From: Nitrospira lenta
GTDB lineage: Bacteria > Nitrospirota > Nitrospiria > Nitrospirales > Nitrospiraceae
Direction: 5' to 3'
Length of the DNA: 64,000 bases
Assembly: GCF_900403705.1 (NCBI RefSeq)
Contig: NZ_OUNR01000020.1
Span: forward strand, 90,404-154,403
Numbering within the stretch: position 1 is the first letter of the stretch; the number at the start of each line of letters is the position of its first letter. Position numbers and translations under genes: made by a program. Below the pieces are notes generated by a model. It made no database searches, had not been told where the DNA came from, and saw nothing but the letters and a program-made list of their open reading frames with translations. This document shows positions 28,111 to 36,364 of the stretch, in pieces.

Positions 28111-29499
28111 CTACGGTTGCTTTCGACTAGGCGTCCGAGCAGGAGTCTGCTCAATAAGCAACTCACTCGCTTCATGCGCCAGACAGGATGATGGTTCGAC
28201 GGCTGACTCTCCGCGCGTATCCGGCGGCGGCACGGCTTCAAGGCTAAAAAAGCGCCGCGCGGCTTCGACAAACGCCGCCCCGCTCGACGAATTTACCTCG
28301 GACTTCAACGTCACCATCGTCCCGTGAATCATCTTGTTCACGATCGACGTGGCCAATCCCTCGACGAGTTCCCGATCCTGCGCCGGCAGGTGCGCGAGCC
28401 GTCCCAAGGTCTTGTCCAACTCGCTGCGTTTAATCTCATCCGCGCGCTGCTTCAATGCGATGATCGTCGGCGTCACTTCCAACGACTTCATCCATTCACG
28501 CAAAACCACGACCTCTTCCACCACCATCTGTTCAGCCTTATCAGCTTCCTGCAAACGCTCGGCGCGATTCTTCTCCACCCGCTGTTTCAGGTCGTCGATA
28601 TCGAACAAAAACGCATTGTCGACATGCCGCACCGCCGGATCGATGTTGCGTGGGACCGAAATATCGATCAGAAACATCGGCCGGTTCATCCGCTCGGTGA
28701 CCGCCCGCTGGACATCGTCGGCGCTGATGAGATAATGCGACGCGCCTGTCGAGACAAGAACGATATCGGCCGAAGCCATATCGTCTTTGTATTGTTCAAA
28801 TGGCACCGCAGTCCCACCGAATTTTTCGGCTAGCTCCACGGCATGCTGCGGGGTTCTGGTGGTGATCCGCACCTGCCCGACACCCTGCGCGATCAGATGT
28901 TGGGCGGCCAGCTTGGCCATTTCACCAGCCCCGACCAACAAAACCGTTCTCTGCCCGAGGTCTGAAAATATTTTCTTGGCGAGTTCGACCGCCGCATAGC
29001 TGACCGACACGGCCATCTCGGCAATCTTGGTTTCGGTCCGCACGCGCTTGGCGACAGAAATGGCTTTCTTGACGACCTTATTCATGATGAGCCCAGTCGT
29101 CTTGTGCGACAGCGCCGATTCAAAGGCATCTTTCAACTGCCCGAGGATCTGCGATTCCCCCACAATCATCGAGTCAAGACTGGCCGCCACACGAAACAGA
29201 TGCGTAATGGCTCGATCGCCAGCATGCCAATACAAATGCGGAGTCAGCTGTTCGGAGGAAAGGGAGAGATGAGTATCGGCCAGAAATTCCTGAATCCGCC
29301 CATAGCCTTGATCGATATCGTCGACGACCGAATAGACTTCGACGCGATTGCAGGTGGACAGCAACAATCCTTCTTTCACGCCGGAATACGAAGTCAGCCG
29401 GCCGAGCGCCTCGCCCATCCGACTTTCCGGCACCGCCAGCTTCTCGCGAATTTCAACGGGCGCCGTCTTATGACTGAGCCCGACTACGATCAAATGCAT
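28111..29499 (-). CDS. hemA: Glutamyl-tRNA reductase
   Basis: First committed enzyme of the C5 tetrapyrrole pathway, reducing Glu-tRNA to glutamate-1-semialdehyde with NADPH. The 462-aa protein starts MHLIVVGLSHKTAPVEIREK. The catalytic cysteine lies in LLSTCNRVEVYSVV (~50), followed by GESQILGQLKDAF. The NADPH-binding domain has VLLVGAGEMAKLAAQHL, and the C-terminal dimerisation helix contains LRQ-like helices. The start at 29499 matches the family N-terminus; 13 further codons would overlap the upstream gene. It leads hemC and cobA-hemD. Confidence 0.96.
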   Translation of the reverse strand: MHLIVVGLSHKTAPVEIREKLAVPESRMGEALGRLTSYSGVKEGLLLSTCNRVEVYSVVDDIDQGYGRIQEFLADTHLSLSSEQLTPHLYWHAGDRAITHLFRVAASLDSMIVGESQILGQLKDAFESALSHKTTGLIMNKVVKKAISVAKRVRTETKIAEMAVSVSYAAVELAKKIFSDLGQRTVLLVGAGEMAKLAAQHLIAQGVGQVRITTRTPQHAVELAEKFGGTAVPFEQYKDDMASADIVLVSTGASHYLISADDVQRAVTERMNRPMFLIDISVPRNIDPAVRHVDNAFLFDIDDLKQRVEKNRAERLQEADKAEQMVVEEVVVLREWMKSLEVTPTIIALKQRADEIKRSELDKTLGRLAHLPAQDRELVEGLATSIVNKMIHGTMVTLKSEVNSSSGAAFVEAARRFFSLEAVPPPDTRGESAVEPSSCLAHEASELLIEQTPARTPSRKQP

Positions 29500-29500
29500 C

Positions 29501-30304
29501 TTACGACACCGTCCCGTAGCTCTTGAGGACCACGCCAATCAGGGTCAAAATGACACCGGCGAATCCGATCACCGTTAAGTAGGCCGCCCGTTTCGCGCGC
29601 CACCCCACCATCAAGCGTCCAAGGAGCACGACAAAATAGAACAACCAGGTAACCAACGCCCAGGTCTGTTCGGGATTCCAACTCACATAAGCGCCCTTGG
29701 CGAACTCCGCAGAGATAGCGCCGGTGATGATTCCGAGCGTCAGGAGCGGAAACCCCAAAATAATGGATTGCTGATTCAAATGGTCAAGGAAGTCCAGTGC
29801 CGGCAGCTTGGCATACAATACGTTGAACCGTTTCGACTTGAGAAGGCGGTCTTGGATGAGATACATCACACCCGCTACGAACGCGACGGCAAACCCCACC
29901 GTTCCCAACATACTCAAGGTGACGTGGAGCCAAAGTGTTCGAAACATCGGCTGCAAGGTGGGAACAGTGTCAGGCAACGCCGCCGCGGAGATGAGTGAGA
30001 CCAACGCGAGCGGGACAATGAATGAGCCCAGCACGTGGATCCGATGACGAAATTCCACGGCGAGAAATACGAGAATGAGCATCCAGGAAAAGAATGACAG
30101 CGCCTCATGAACACTCGGAGGAGCGGCGGCAGACCCCCCCACCATCCGTGCAACCAGGGCAAGAGTATGCATAACAAACCCGGCCGCGGTAATGGCCAGG
30201 GAGACTTTTGAAAGAGCTTCAGAGCGGCGCAACAGATAGGCAAGAAATGAAATGGTCGCGATGAAGTACAATCCCATCGTCACCATGAAGCAAACTACGG
30301 CCAT
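29501..30304 (-). CDS. CcsA/HemX-type cytochrome c assembly membrane protein
   Basis: A 267-aa integral membrane protein with about eight hydrophobic helices. It has the haem-handling loop region KGAYVSWNPEQTWALVTW (a WWD-type motif of the CcsA/ResC/HemX family), a conserved WLHVTLSMLGTVGFAVAFVA and FPLLTLGIITGAISAEFA. It ends 1 bp before the hemA start, the position held by hemX in many hem operons, where it tunes HemA levels. It could instead be part of a system II cytochrome c maturation complex, but no ResB partner is seen here. Confidence 0.83.
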   Translation of the reverse strand: MAVVCFMVTMGLYFIATISFLAYLLRRSEALSKVSLAITAAGFVMHTLALVARMVGGSAAAPPSVHEALSFFSWMLILVFLAVEFRHRIHVLGSFIVPLALVSLISAAALPDTVPTLQPMFRTLWLHVTLSMLGTVGFAVAFVAGVMYLIQDRLLKSKRFNVLYAKLPALDFLDHLNQQSIILGFPLLTLGIITGAISAEFAKGAYVSWNPEQTWALVTWLFYFVVLLGRLMVGWRAKRAAYLTVIGFAGVILTLIGVVLKSYGTVS

Positions 30305-30371
30305 GCGGGCATTCCCTCTCTTGCGACGAACAACGAACCGTATCTTGCGGGATTAAAAGAGAATTATAGCG

Positions 30372-31151
30372 ATGCGACGAGAACAGAGTCAACAAAGACG
30401 ACCGATGGAATCCCCCGGTCTACCGGTAAAAAAACCTATGGGCTCGCTCTTCCTGGTTGGAGTCCCCATCGGACATCCCGACGACATCACGATCCGTGCA
30501 CTCGGCATCCTCAGTCGGGTGGATGTGATCGCAACCGAGGATCCGATCGCCACACAGGAACTCTTATCCCATCACAACTTGTCGGTCGTACTCACAAGTT
30601 ATGGACCGACGAGGATCAAAGAAAAAGTTGCGGTCCTGATTAATCGACTGCAACAAGGCCTATCCGTCGCATTGGTATCGGATTGTGGTTCACCCGTGAT
30701 TTCGGACCCGGGAAGCCTCTTGGTTGCCGCAGCACACAAACACGCTATTCCCGTTTGTTCTATCCCCGGTCCATCAGCTGTGACGGCTGCAATCACTGCA
30801 TCGGGGTTTTCCGCCGAGGCGTTCCACTTTTATGGGGACATCCCCGCGCCCACCGGCTCTGGTAAGAGCCGACTCGCAATGGCTTTGATGCATGCAGAAC
30901 CGACAATTCTCTTCTGTCAGACCCAATCATGCCAAGCTATTCTGGAGACTATTGCCAAGGCAGCCCCACGCCGCCGAATCGCGCTCGCCTGCGATCTCAC
31001 CCTCCAGAACGAAACCGTTCTCAAGGGAACGGCCAGGCGCGTTTCACATTTACTGAAACGGATCCAGACGCCTCACATGGTCACGCTAGTAGTGGAAGGA
31101 AGAAAACGAATTACCCCGGCAAAGACGGGAAGGCGCAGAGCACAACATTAG
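30372..31151 (+). CDS. RsmI-like 16S rRNA methyltransferase (tetrapyrrole methylase fold)
   Basis: A 259-aa protein with the order of motifs seen in RsmI (2'-O-methylation of 16S rRNA C1402). These are GSLFLVGVPIGHPDDITIRA, VDVIATEDPIATQELLSHHN, VALVSDCGSPVISDPGSLLV and CSIPGPSAVTAAITASGFSA. Several signature residues differ from RsmI (VGVPIGHPDD where VATPIGNLED is usual, EDPI where EDTR is usual). It may therefore be a paralogue with another substrate. The start is the first ATG; an ATG before GSLFLVG is also possible. It converges on the TusA-like gene with overlapping stops. Confidence 0.72.
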   Translation: MRREQSQQRRPMESPGLPVKKPMGSLFLVGVPIGHPDDITIRALGILSRVDVIATEDPIATQELLSHHNLSVVLTSYGPTRIKEKVAVLINRLQQGLSVALVSDCGSPVISDPGSLLVAAAHKHAIPVCSIPGPSAVTAAITASGFSAEAFHFYGDIPAPTGSGKSRLAMALMHAEPTILFCQTQSCQAILETIAKAAPRRRIALACDLTLQNETVLKGTARRVSHLLKRIQTPHMVTLVVEGRKRITPAKTGRRRAQH

Positions 31152-31420
31152 TCAGTTTCTTCTCGCCGAATAAGCACACGGTATGACGAGCCGACCCGAT
31201 CCTGCGCAAGCACCGTGTGGCCCTCATTCTCTACACTGCGCGGAACATTCTTAATAGGATCCCCATCATCCAGCAAGACCGCTAAGATCTGCCCCTGATC
31301 CATCATCTCGAGCTTTAACTTGGTCTTCACAAAATTATACGGACAGATGACTCCCCGGAGATCCAGCTCAATATCCGTCGAAACCCCTTGCTCCCCATTC
31401 CCACTGTCGTTCATTTTCAA
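31148..31420 (-). CDS. TusA-family sulfur carrier-like protein
   Basis: A 90-aa protein with the SirA/TusA fold: DIELDLRGVICPYNFVKTKL, then the helix LEMMDQGQILAVLLDDGDPI and the closing strand SSYRVLIRRE. The active cysteine of TusA is in CPxP; here the motif is CPYN, with the cysteine kept and the proline lost. TusA-like proteins relay persulfide sulfur to tRNA thiolation or sulfur oxidation enzymes. No sulfur-transfer partner is adjacent. Its TAA overlaps the stop of the facing methyltransferase gene. Confidence 0.8.
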   Translation of the reverse strand: MKMNDSGNGEQGVSTDIELDLRGVICPYNFVKTKLKLEMMDQGQILAVLLDDGDPIKNVPRSVENEGHTVLAQDRVGSSYRVLIRREETD

Positions 31421-31520
31421 ACCTCGCTAATCAATACCAGTCAAGTCGGCTCGTCGATATGAGAGTTACGTTACCAGTAACGATCCAAGACAACAAGGTC
31501 AGCAGAACAGCAAACAGAGC

Positions 31521-31548
31521 AAAAAAAAGGGGCAGCCGAAGCTGCCCC
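31521..31548 (-). terminator. Rho-independent terminator of the exported protein gene
   Basis: GGGGCAGC / GCTGCCCC form an 8-bp GC-rich stem with a 4-nt loop, followed on the minus strand by eight U residues. It lies 28 bp after the stop of the gene at 31577-32347 and closes that single-gene transcript. Confidence 0.9.
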
Positions 31549-31576
31549 TTTCCAAAAACACGCGATCTAATCAGAT

Positions 31577-32347
31577 CTAGTTCAAGCCCTTCACGAGGTT
31601 AGGCTTGGCATAATCTGCCGCTCCATAATCTGACTTATTGGTCGGGATCTTGGTCTCAGGAGCCACCGTCTGATAACCCCATCCTGGCTGCGGCTCGCAA
31701 TTCCAGCAAGGAGCTGTCCCTGTGAATTCACCGATTGTCGTATCCACGGTTCCGGTAATTTTACCAGGAAGCACAGCGCCAGCAGGCCCACCAGTTACGC
31801 TGCCACTGTTGGTCTCAATCGCACGCTCAGTCGAGGGGTTTGGGCGCTGGCCCAATCCACCGAATCCGGCGAGCTTCTCGTTACCGCGAAGCACGCTGAT
31901 TTCGCGAACAATCTTCCGACCCACACCAAACTGCTGAGCATTCGACGTTGCTTCAATCACCTGCAAGGTCACGTCATCGCCTGAGTTGATCGTTCTGAGC
32001 TGATCCATGTTGGTTTTGTCGTCAAGAAACACGATGAGAGCATTCATTGAGCCGGAACCAGCGCGCCCTTCGTCATGTGAGCTTCCGCCCGTCTCCAAAA
32101 ACAACTTCCCGGCAGGAATATCGACGGCTAACACGCGGCCGTAGATGGTTTCTGGGAGAGACAGACGATCGAGAAACGAATTGCGATCAAAGGCCTGAAC
32201 GCGGTTGGCGCTTCCGGAAATATCGCCGACGCCGGTCCCTACGCCCATCGCGGATCCGCCAGACTGCTGCAACCGCTCTTGCGCGCCCGCAACACCCACT
32301 GAGCCGACAAAAAGAATTGTGGCTCCCAGTGCCAACACCTTACGCAT
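31577..32347 (-). CDS. Exported protein of unknown function
   Basis: A 256-aa protein with a clean Sec signal peptide (MRKVLALGATILFVGSVGVAGA, cleavage near AGA-QE). I do not recognise a family. The mature part is rich in Gly/Ser and has a compact region GRVLAVDIPAGKLFLETGG ... IVFLDDKTNMDQLRTINSGD resembling a small beta-barrel. Near the C-terminus there is a CWNC pair (APCWNCEPQPGWGYQ) that could bind metal or form a disulfide. AAGGAGG precedes the ATG. A near-consensus promoter and a strong terminator make it a monocistronic, probably highly expressed gene. Confidence 0.7.
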   Translation of the reverse strand: MRKVLALGATILFVGSVGVAGAQERLQQSGGSAMGVGTGVGDISGSANRVQAFDRNSFLDRLSLPETIYGRVLAVDIPAGKLFLETGGSSHDEGRAGSGSMNALIVFLDDKTNMDQLRTINSGDDVTLQVIEATSNAQQFGVGRKIVREISVLRGNEKLAGFGGLGQRPNPSTERAIETNSGSVTGGPAGAVLPGKITGTVDTTIGEFTGTAPCWNCEPQPGWGYQTVAPETKIPTNKSDYGAADYAKPNLVKGLN

Positions 32348-32443
32348 GTGCTGCCTCCTTGTGAGAAAGATAATGTGTGGAGATGATGAACAACAAGATT
32401 CCTTGAGTGATTACGTACATAAGTCCGTTCTAATGACCGCGGA

Positions 32444-32472
32444 ACTATAGGCCAACAGGGAAAACCTGTCAA
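32444..32472 (-). promoter_or_regulatory. Near-consensus sigma-70 promoter of the exported protein gene
   Basis: On the minus strand TTGACA (6/6) and TATAGT (5/6) are separated by exactly 17 bp. The predicted start near 32437 leaves a ~90-nt leader before the ATG of the exported protein. It lies just downstream of the tRNA-Leu gene. Confidence 0.75.
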
Positions 32473-32542
32473 GAGGGATTTCTACTATAAATTGGGTGGT
32501 GACCTGACCGATGACTACCATCGCATGTGTTATCCGTGAGTG

Positions 32543-32629
32543 TGGTGCCCAGAGGGAGGGTCGAACTCCCACTCTCTTACGAGAACCGGATTTTGAGTCC
32601 GGCGCGTCTGCCAGTTCCGCCATCCGGGC
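32543..32629 (-). tRNA. tRNA-Leu (anticodon CAA)
   Basis: The minus strand folds into a class II tRNA of 87 nt including an encoded CCA end. The acceptor stem is GCCCGGA/TCTGGGC, the D-arm is GGCGGAACTGGCAGACGC, and the anticodon stem CCGGA/TCCGG has loop CTCAAAA (anticodon CAA). A long variable arm (TTCTCGTAAGAGAGT) and a T-arm GGGAG-TTCGACC-CTCCC follow. CAA decodes UUG leucine. Confidence 0.95.
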
Positions 32630-32839
32630 ACATCAAGAATACGCCATGATAGAATGCGTTACCCTTGTAACATGAAGCCTTCAGGCGGTCAATCGGCATC
32701 GCCTCTTTTCTTCGGAAGAATACGTCTGCTAGAATATGACCGCGTTAAATGGAGACCGTGGCCGCTCAGCTTGCCCCAGCCATCTGGCAACTAAACACAT
32801 AAATATTCGAAACTCTCTATATAAAGGAGTATGGCAGTT

Positions 32840-33121
32840 ATGACAGAGGTTGCGTGTGTCACATGCGGACAAACCGGAGAAGCGATTACCGCTCCCCTCT
32901 TTCTCGGCAAGTTGGAACAAGACATCAAGGCAAAAGTTTGCACCGCCTGCTGGAAAAAATGGGAGGGCATGCGGGTGATGGTGATCAATGAATATCAGGT
33001 CAATCTCGGCGATGAGAGCGGACGAGAGCTTGTCCGCAAACAAATGAAGGCCTTCTTAAAGCTAGAAGGACAAGCCGACACCTCAAAGATCGCAGAAAAT
33101 TTCCGCCCGGAAGGCACCTAG
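32840..33121 (+). CDS. YggX-like Fe(2+)-trafficking/oxidative damage protein, cysteine-rich variant
   Basis: About 93 aa. The central part LGKLEQDIKAKV...WKKWEGMRVMVINEYQVNLG and KQMKAFLKLEGQ matches the YggX fold (LGKRIYNEIS...W..WQ..Q.MLINE). YggX protects iron-sulfur clusters and has one conserved N-terminal cysteine. This protein instead has two CX2C pairs (C6/C9 and C34/C37), which could form a zinc or iron site. AAGGAG lies 10 nt before the chosen ATG; an ATG 9 bp earlier is only 1 nt from it. Function is by similarity. Confidence 0.75.
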   Translation: MTEVACVTCGQTGEAITAPLFLGKLEQDIKAKVCTACWKKWEGMRVMVINEYQVNLGDESGRELVRKQMKAFLKLEGQADTSKIAENFRPEGT

Positions 33122-33166
33122 CCAATCGTCGCCCCCTGCACTCAGCATGTGTGGCGACATCGCTTC

Positions 33167-33190
33167 CCCGGGCGCAAGCAAGCGCCCGGG
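33167..33190 (+). other. GC-rich hairpin after the YggX-like gene
   Basis: CCCGGGCGC and GCGCCCGGG form a perfect 9-bp stem with a 6-nt AAGCAA loop, 46 bp after the stop. No U-run follows, so it may end the transcript inefficiently or protect its 3' end. Confidence 0.45.
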
Positions 33191-33228
33191 ACCGTTACAC
33201 TAAATTCCCTGTCTTGTCGCCGACTTCG

Positions 33229-33258
33229 TTGACAGGCCCTTTTTGAAAATGCTACAGT
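33229..33258 (+). promoter_or_regulatory. Promoter upstream of the BFN-rplM-rpsI genes
   Basis: TTGACA (6/6) and TACAGT (4/6) with an 18-bp spacer, and TG one base before the -10 (TGCTACAGT), an extended -10 feature. The predicted start lies ~50 bp before the first bifunctional-nuclease gene. Confidence 0.55.
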
Positions 33259-33316
33259 CCTCCATTCTTCGCCTGCCTTCCATGATCATTTACTTGGATG
33301 TACGGTTGAATTTGTC

Positions 33317-33772
33317 ATGATTACGCAAATGCAGGTCAAGGGGTTGATGTTTGACCCCTACAACAACGCCTACATCGTGGTGCTCCGCGATGAGGATGAA
33401 GCCGAGATGTTGCCGATCTGGGTCGGGAAGTCGGAAGCAAGCGCCATCAGCCTTGCACTGGAGCACGTGGCGCCCCCACGCCCGATGACGCACGATTTCA
33501 TGAAGTCCTTTTTAGACGCCTATAATGCCAAAGTGATTAGCGTGGTCATTACAGACTTGAATGAGCACACCTATTTTGCCAAGATTCATCTGATGTACGA
33601 GGATTCGGAATACGCCGTCGACTCACGCCCCAGCGACGCTATCGCGTTGGCGATTCGTTCAGAGGCGCCCATCTTCGCGAACGAGTCGGTTATCCGAAAG
33701 CAAAGCTCGGAAGAACTCGAACAATGGTTAGAGAATCTCAAGCCGGAAGATTTCGGCAAACTGGACTCCTGA
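33317..33772 (+). CDS. Bifunctional nuclease family (BFN/DUF151) protein
   Basis: A 151-aa protein of the DUF151/BFN family, related to plant bifunctional nuclease and bacterial homologues. It has MQVKGLMFDPYNNAYIVVLRD, MLPIWVGKSEASAI, the HVAPPRPMTHDFMKS segment, and SRPSDAIALAIRSEAPIFANE near residues 95-115. The C-terminal ~25 residues are acidic and helical (SEELEQWLENLKPEDFGK). It is followed 13 bp later by a paralogue. The biochemical role in bacteria is not well established, so I keep the family name. Confidence 0.87.
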   Translation: MITQMQVKGLMFDPYNNAYIVVLRDEDEAEMLPIWVGKSEASAISLALEHVAPPRPMTHDFMKSFLDAYNAKVISVVITDLNEHTYFAKIHLMYEDSEYAVDSRPSDAIALAIRSEAPIFANESVIRKQSSEELEQWLENLKPEDFGKLDS

Positions 33773-33785
33773 CGCGACGTTAGCC

Positions 33786-34271
33786 ATGAGCGACTCTGCA
33801 CACTCAAATAATCCCGATCTCATCCTGCTCTCGGTGAGCCGTGTCGTTGAAGACGCCAATACCGACACCAGGATTCTCGTCTTGACCAGGACCGACGATC
33901 AGGACACGTTCATGATCTGGATCGGTGCCCCCGAAGGCGATTCCATTCGCCGCGCCTTGGATTCGGCCACACCACCCCGACCGATGAGCCACGATTTGGT
34001 TAAAAGCTTCGGCGAACATTTCGGCATTGCGACTAAGCGAGTCGTCTTAACCGATGTAAAAAGCAGCACCTATTACGCCACTGTATTTTTGGAAAACAAA
34101 GGGGTGGAGCGGTCGATCGATGCCCGGCCAAGCGATGCCATCGCCCTGGCCCTTCGAACGCACGCACCGATCTATACCACCCAAGACGTTTGGAAACGGC
34201 GCAGCGGGCAACACCTAGATGCCTGGCTTGCGAAGCTCGATACGAAAGATATCGACACACAAGAAGTCTAG
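33786..34271 (+). CDS. Bifunctional nuclease family (BFN/DUF151) protein, second copy
   Basis: A 161-aa paralogue of the preceding gene with the same order of motifs: FMIWIGAPEGDSIRRAL, TPPRPMSHDLVKSFGEHF, TYYATVFLENKG and DARPSDAIALALRTHAPIYT. It has diverged mainly in the N-terminal strand and the C-terminal helix. Tandem arrangement and strand suggest co-transcription with its partner and perhaps with rplM, 40 bp downstream. The two may form a heterodimer; this is inference. Confidence 0.85.
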   Translation: MSDSAHSNNPDLILLSVSRVVEDANTDTRILVLTRTDDQDTFMIWIGAPEGDSIRRALDSATPPRPMSHDLVKSFGEHFGIATKRVVLTDVKSSTYYATVFLENKGVERSIDARPSDAIALALRTHAPIYTTQDVWKRRSGQHLDAWLAKLDTKDIDTQEV

Positions 34272-34311
34272 GATGTTTGGTTTGTCTAATTGCGAGGAGT
34301 AGAAGATCACC

Positions 34312-34740
34312 ATGACGACCTATCTCGAAAAACCGGCCAATGTAAAAGAACAGTGGCACCTTGTGAACGCCGAGGGAAAAACCCTGGGACGCCTGGCGGC
34401 TAAAGTCGCCGGCATTCTTCGCGGCAAACATCGCCCCACCTTCACCCCGAACGTGGACATGGGCGATCATGTCGTGATCATTAATGCCGAGAAGATCCAT
34501 TTGACCGGCAACAAGATGCAAGACAAGCTCTACATCCACCACTCGGGCTACCCCGGCGGGCTCAAGACCACCGATGCGCAGCATCTGTTCAAGAAGGATC
34601 CGACTGAATTGTTGGTGCGAGCCATTGAAGGCATGCTCCCCAAGAATCCTCTCGGCAATGGTATGGCAAAGAAACTTCGCGTCTATGTCGGAGCAACTCA
34701 TCCGCACCAGGCGCAACACCCGGAACCTATTTCTCTCTAG
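34312..34740 (+). CDS. rplM: 50S ribosomal protein L13
   Basis: A 142-aa protein matching L13: [20 protein letters not shown] near the N-terminus, [31 protein letters not shown], and [20 protein letters not shown] ending in [12 protein letters not shown]13 is an early assembly protein of the large subunit. It precedes rpsI by 28 bp in the universal rplM-rpsI operon. GAGGAG lies upstream of the ATG. Confidence 0.97.
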   Translation: MTTYLEKPANVKEQWHLVNAEGKTLGRLAAKVAGILRGKHRPTFTPNVDMGDHVVIINAEKIHLTGNKMQDKLYIHHSGYPGGLKTTDAQHLFKKDPTELLVRAIEGMLPKNPLGNGMAKKLRVYVGATHPHQAQHPEPISL

Positions 34741-34768
34741 CCTATTAGGACCAAAGGAGACCAGTGAT

Positions 34769-35164
34769 ATGGCAGCCGTGACACAGTATGCAACAGGTCG
34801 CAGAAAATGTGCCGTAGCCAGAGCTTGGGTAACAGGGACGGCCAATGGTGAAATTACGGTGAACGATAAGCCGCTGGAAAAGGCTTTTCCTCGCCTCACC
34901 CTCCGGCAGATCATCCAGCTTCCCCTTGAGATGGCTGGACTCACCGGCAAGTATTCGATTAACGCGACCGTCTACGGAGGCGGCCCGACCGGTCAAGCCG
35001 GCGCGCTCCGTCACGCCATCGCCCGTGCGCTTGTCGTCTTGAGCCCCACGGTACGGACCCCGCTCAAGAAAGAAGGCCTTCTCACCCGCGACTCTCGCGT
35101 GAAGGAACGAAAGAAATACGGACAGAAGGGTGCTCGTAAGCGCTTCCAGTACTCCAAGCGCTAA
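34769..35164 (+). CDS. rpsI: 30S ribosomal protein S9
   Basis: A 131-aa protein starting MAAVTQYATGRRKCAVARAW. It has the expected GGGPTGQAGALRHAIARAL and the basic C-terminal tail KKYGQKGARKRFQYSKR that reaches the P-site tRNA. The start follows an AAGGAG site; a longer in-frame reading into rplM is not real. It forms an operon with rplM and is closed by an intrinsic terminator. Confidence 0.97.
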   Translation: MAAVTQYATGRRKCAVARAWVTGTANGEITVNDKPLEKAFPRLTLRQIIQLPLEMAGLTGKYSINATVYGGGPTGQAGALRHAIARALVVLSPTVRTPLKKEGLLTRDSRVKERKKYGQKGARKRFQYSKR

Positions 35165-35186
35165 ACAGCCGGAGCCAAAGTACGAG

Positions 35187-35216
35187 AAAGGGAAGGCTCC
35201 TTGCCTTCCCTTTTTT
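35187..35216 (+). terminator. Rho-independent terminator after rpsI
   Basis: GGGAAGGC / GCCTTCCC form an 8-bp stem (extended by A-T pairs to AAAGGGAAGGC/GCCTTCCCTTT) with a 5-nt loop and a run of six T residues, 22 bp after the rpsI stop. Confidence 0.9.
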
Positions 35217-35265
35217 GTGCCTACAACCGAACACGCTCAACATCAGCACGACAGGGTGACAGGTC

Positions 35266-36318
35266 ATGTCTAAGAAATTTCGCATCGCGATTGCAGGAGC
35301 CAGCGGCTATGCCGGGGCAGAACTCGTCCGCCTGGCCGCCGCGCATCCCTACTTTGACATTGCCGCAGTGACCTCTGAGAAATCAGCCGGCCAATCCGTG
35401 GCATCCGTCTTCCCCAACCTCACCGGTGTTGTGCAGCACACCTTCGAAGCGCTGGCTCCCGAGGCCCTGGCCGAACGGGCTGATGCCCTGTTCCTTGCGC
35501 TTCCCCATACAAAATCGCAAGAACCGGTTGCCCTCTGCATGAAAGCAGGCAAGCTAGTCGTGGATCTGAGCGCGGACTATCGGCTCAAAAACGTGGCGGC
35601 GTATGAACAATGGTATCAGACGCCTCACACTCATCCGGCCCTGCTCCACGAAGCCGTCTACGGTCTACCCGAACTCCATCGAAGCGCCATTGCGAAAGCA
35701 AAATTAGTTGCCTCGCCTGGCTGCTACCCGACGGCGGCCATCCTACAGCTAGCGCCGCTCTTTGCGAAAGGACTCGTCCAACTCGACTCCATCGTCATCG
35801 ATGCGAAATCCGGGATCTCCGGAGCAGGACGAAGCCCGGCCCTGCCCTATCATTTTCCGGAAGCCCATGAATCGTTAGAGCCCTACAAGATCGGCAAGCA
35901 CCGCCATATTCCTGAGATCGAACAAGAACTCTCCGGCATCATGGGAACGCCCGGTGCGGTCACGATCGCCTTCACCCCGCACCTCGTGCCGATGAATCGG
36001 GGAATTCTGAGCACGGCCTATTGCAAGCTGAAGACAGAGATCAAGTTGCCTGAATTGCGGGCCCTGTACCGGGAGTTCTATAAAGGCGAGCGGTTTATTC
36101 GCCTCTACGAAGACATTGTTCCGAATCCGCGTTACATCAAAGGGTCAAATTTTTGCGACATTGGTGTCTACGCAGACCAACGCGCCGGATGGGTTGTCAC
36201 CGTCGCGGCCGTGGATAATCTGGTCAAAGGCGCCGCCGGTCAAGCCATTCAAGCCATGAATTTGATGATGGGACTTCCTGAGGAAACGGGACTCACCGCA
36301 CCGGGCAGTTACCCGTAA
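35266..36318 (+). CDS. argC: N-acetyl-gamma-glutamyl-phosphate reductase
   Basis: Reduces N-acetylglutamyl phosphate with NADPH in arginine synthesis. The 350-aa protein has the Rossmann start FRIAIAGASGYAGAELVRLA, FLALPHTKSQEPVAL, DLSADYRLK and the catalytic cysteine in KLVASPGCYPTAAILQLAPL. It also has KSGISGAGRSP, RHIPEIEQEL and FTPHLVPMNRGILST. GACAGG lies upstream of the ATG. It is followed 46 bp later by argJ in the same direction, an arginine pair. Confidence 0.96.
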   Translation: MSKKFRIAIAGASGYAGAELVRLAAAHPYFDIAAVTSEKSAGQSVASVFPNLTGVVQHTFEALAPEALAERADALFLALPHTKSQEPVALCMKAGKLVVDLSADYRLKNVAAYEQWYQTPHTHPALLHEAVYGLPELHRSAIAKAKLVASPGCYPTAAILQLAPLFAKGLVQLDSIVIDAKSGISGAGRSPALPYHFPEAHESLEPYKIGKHRHIPEIEQELSGIMGTPGAVTIAFTPHLVPMNRGILSTAYCKLKTEIKLPELRALYREFYKGERFIRLYEDIVPNPRYIKGSNFCDIGVYADQRAGWVVTVAAVDNLVKGAAGQAIQAMNLMMGLPEETGLTAPGSYP

Positions 36319-36364
36319 CATCGACGCAACCACGTCACATCATTCCGAGCAACCATTCAGCGAG

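Noticed and set aside
32411..32623. Reading frame MAELADAPDSKSGSRKRV... on the minus strand
   Set aside because: It is the well-known false translation of a tRNA gene; the same bases fold as tRNA-Leu(CAA).
33167..33190. Hairpin after the YggX-like gene as a classical terminator
   Set aside because: The stem is perfect but no T-run follows, so it was kept only as a structural element.
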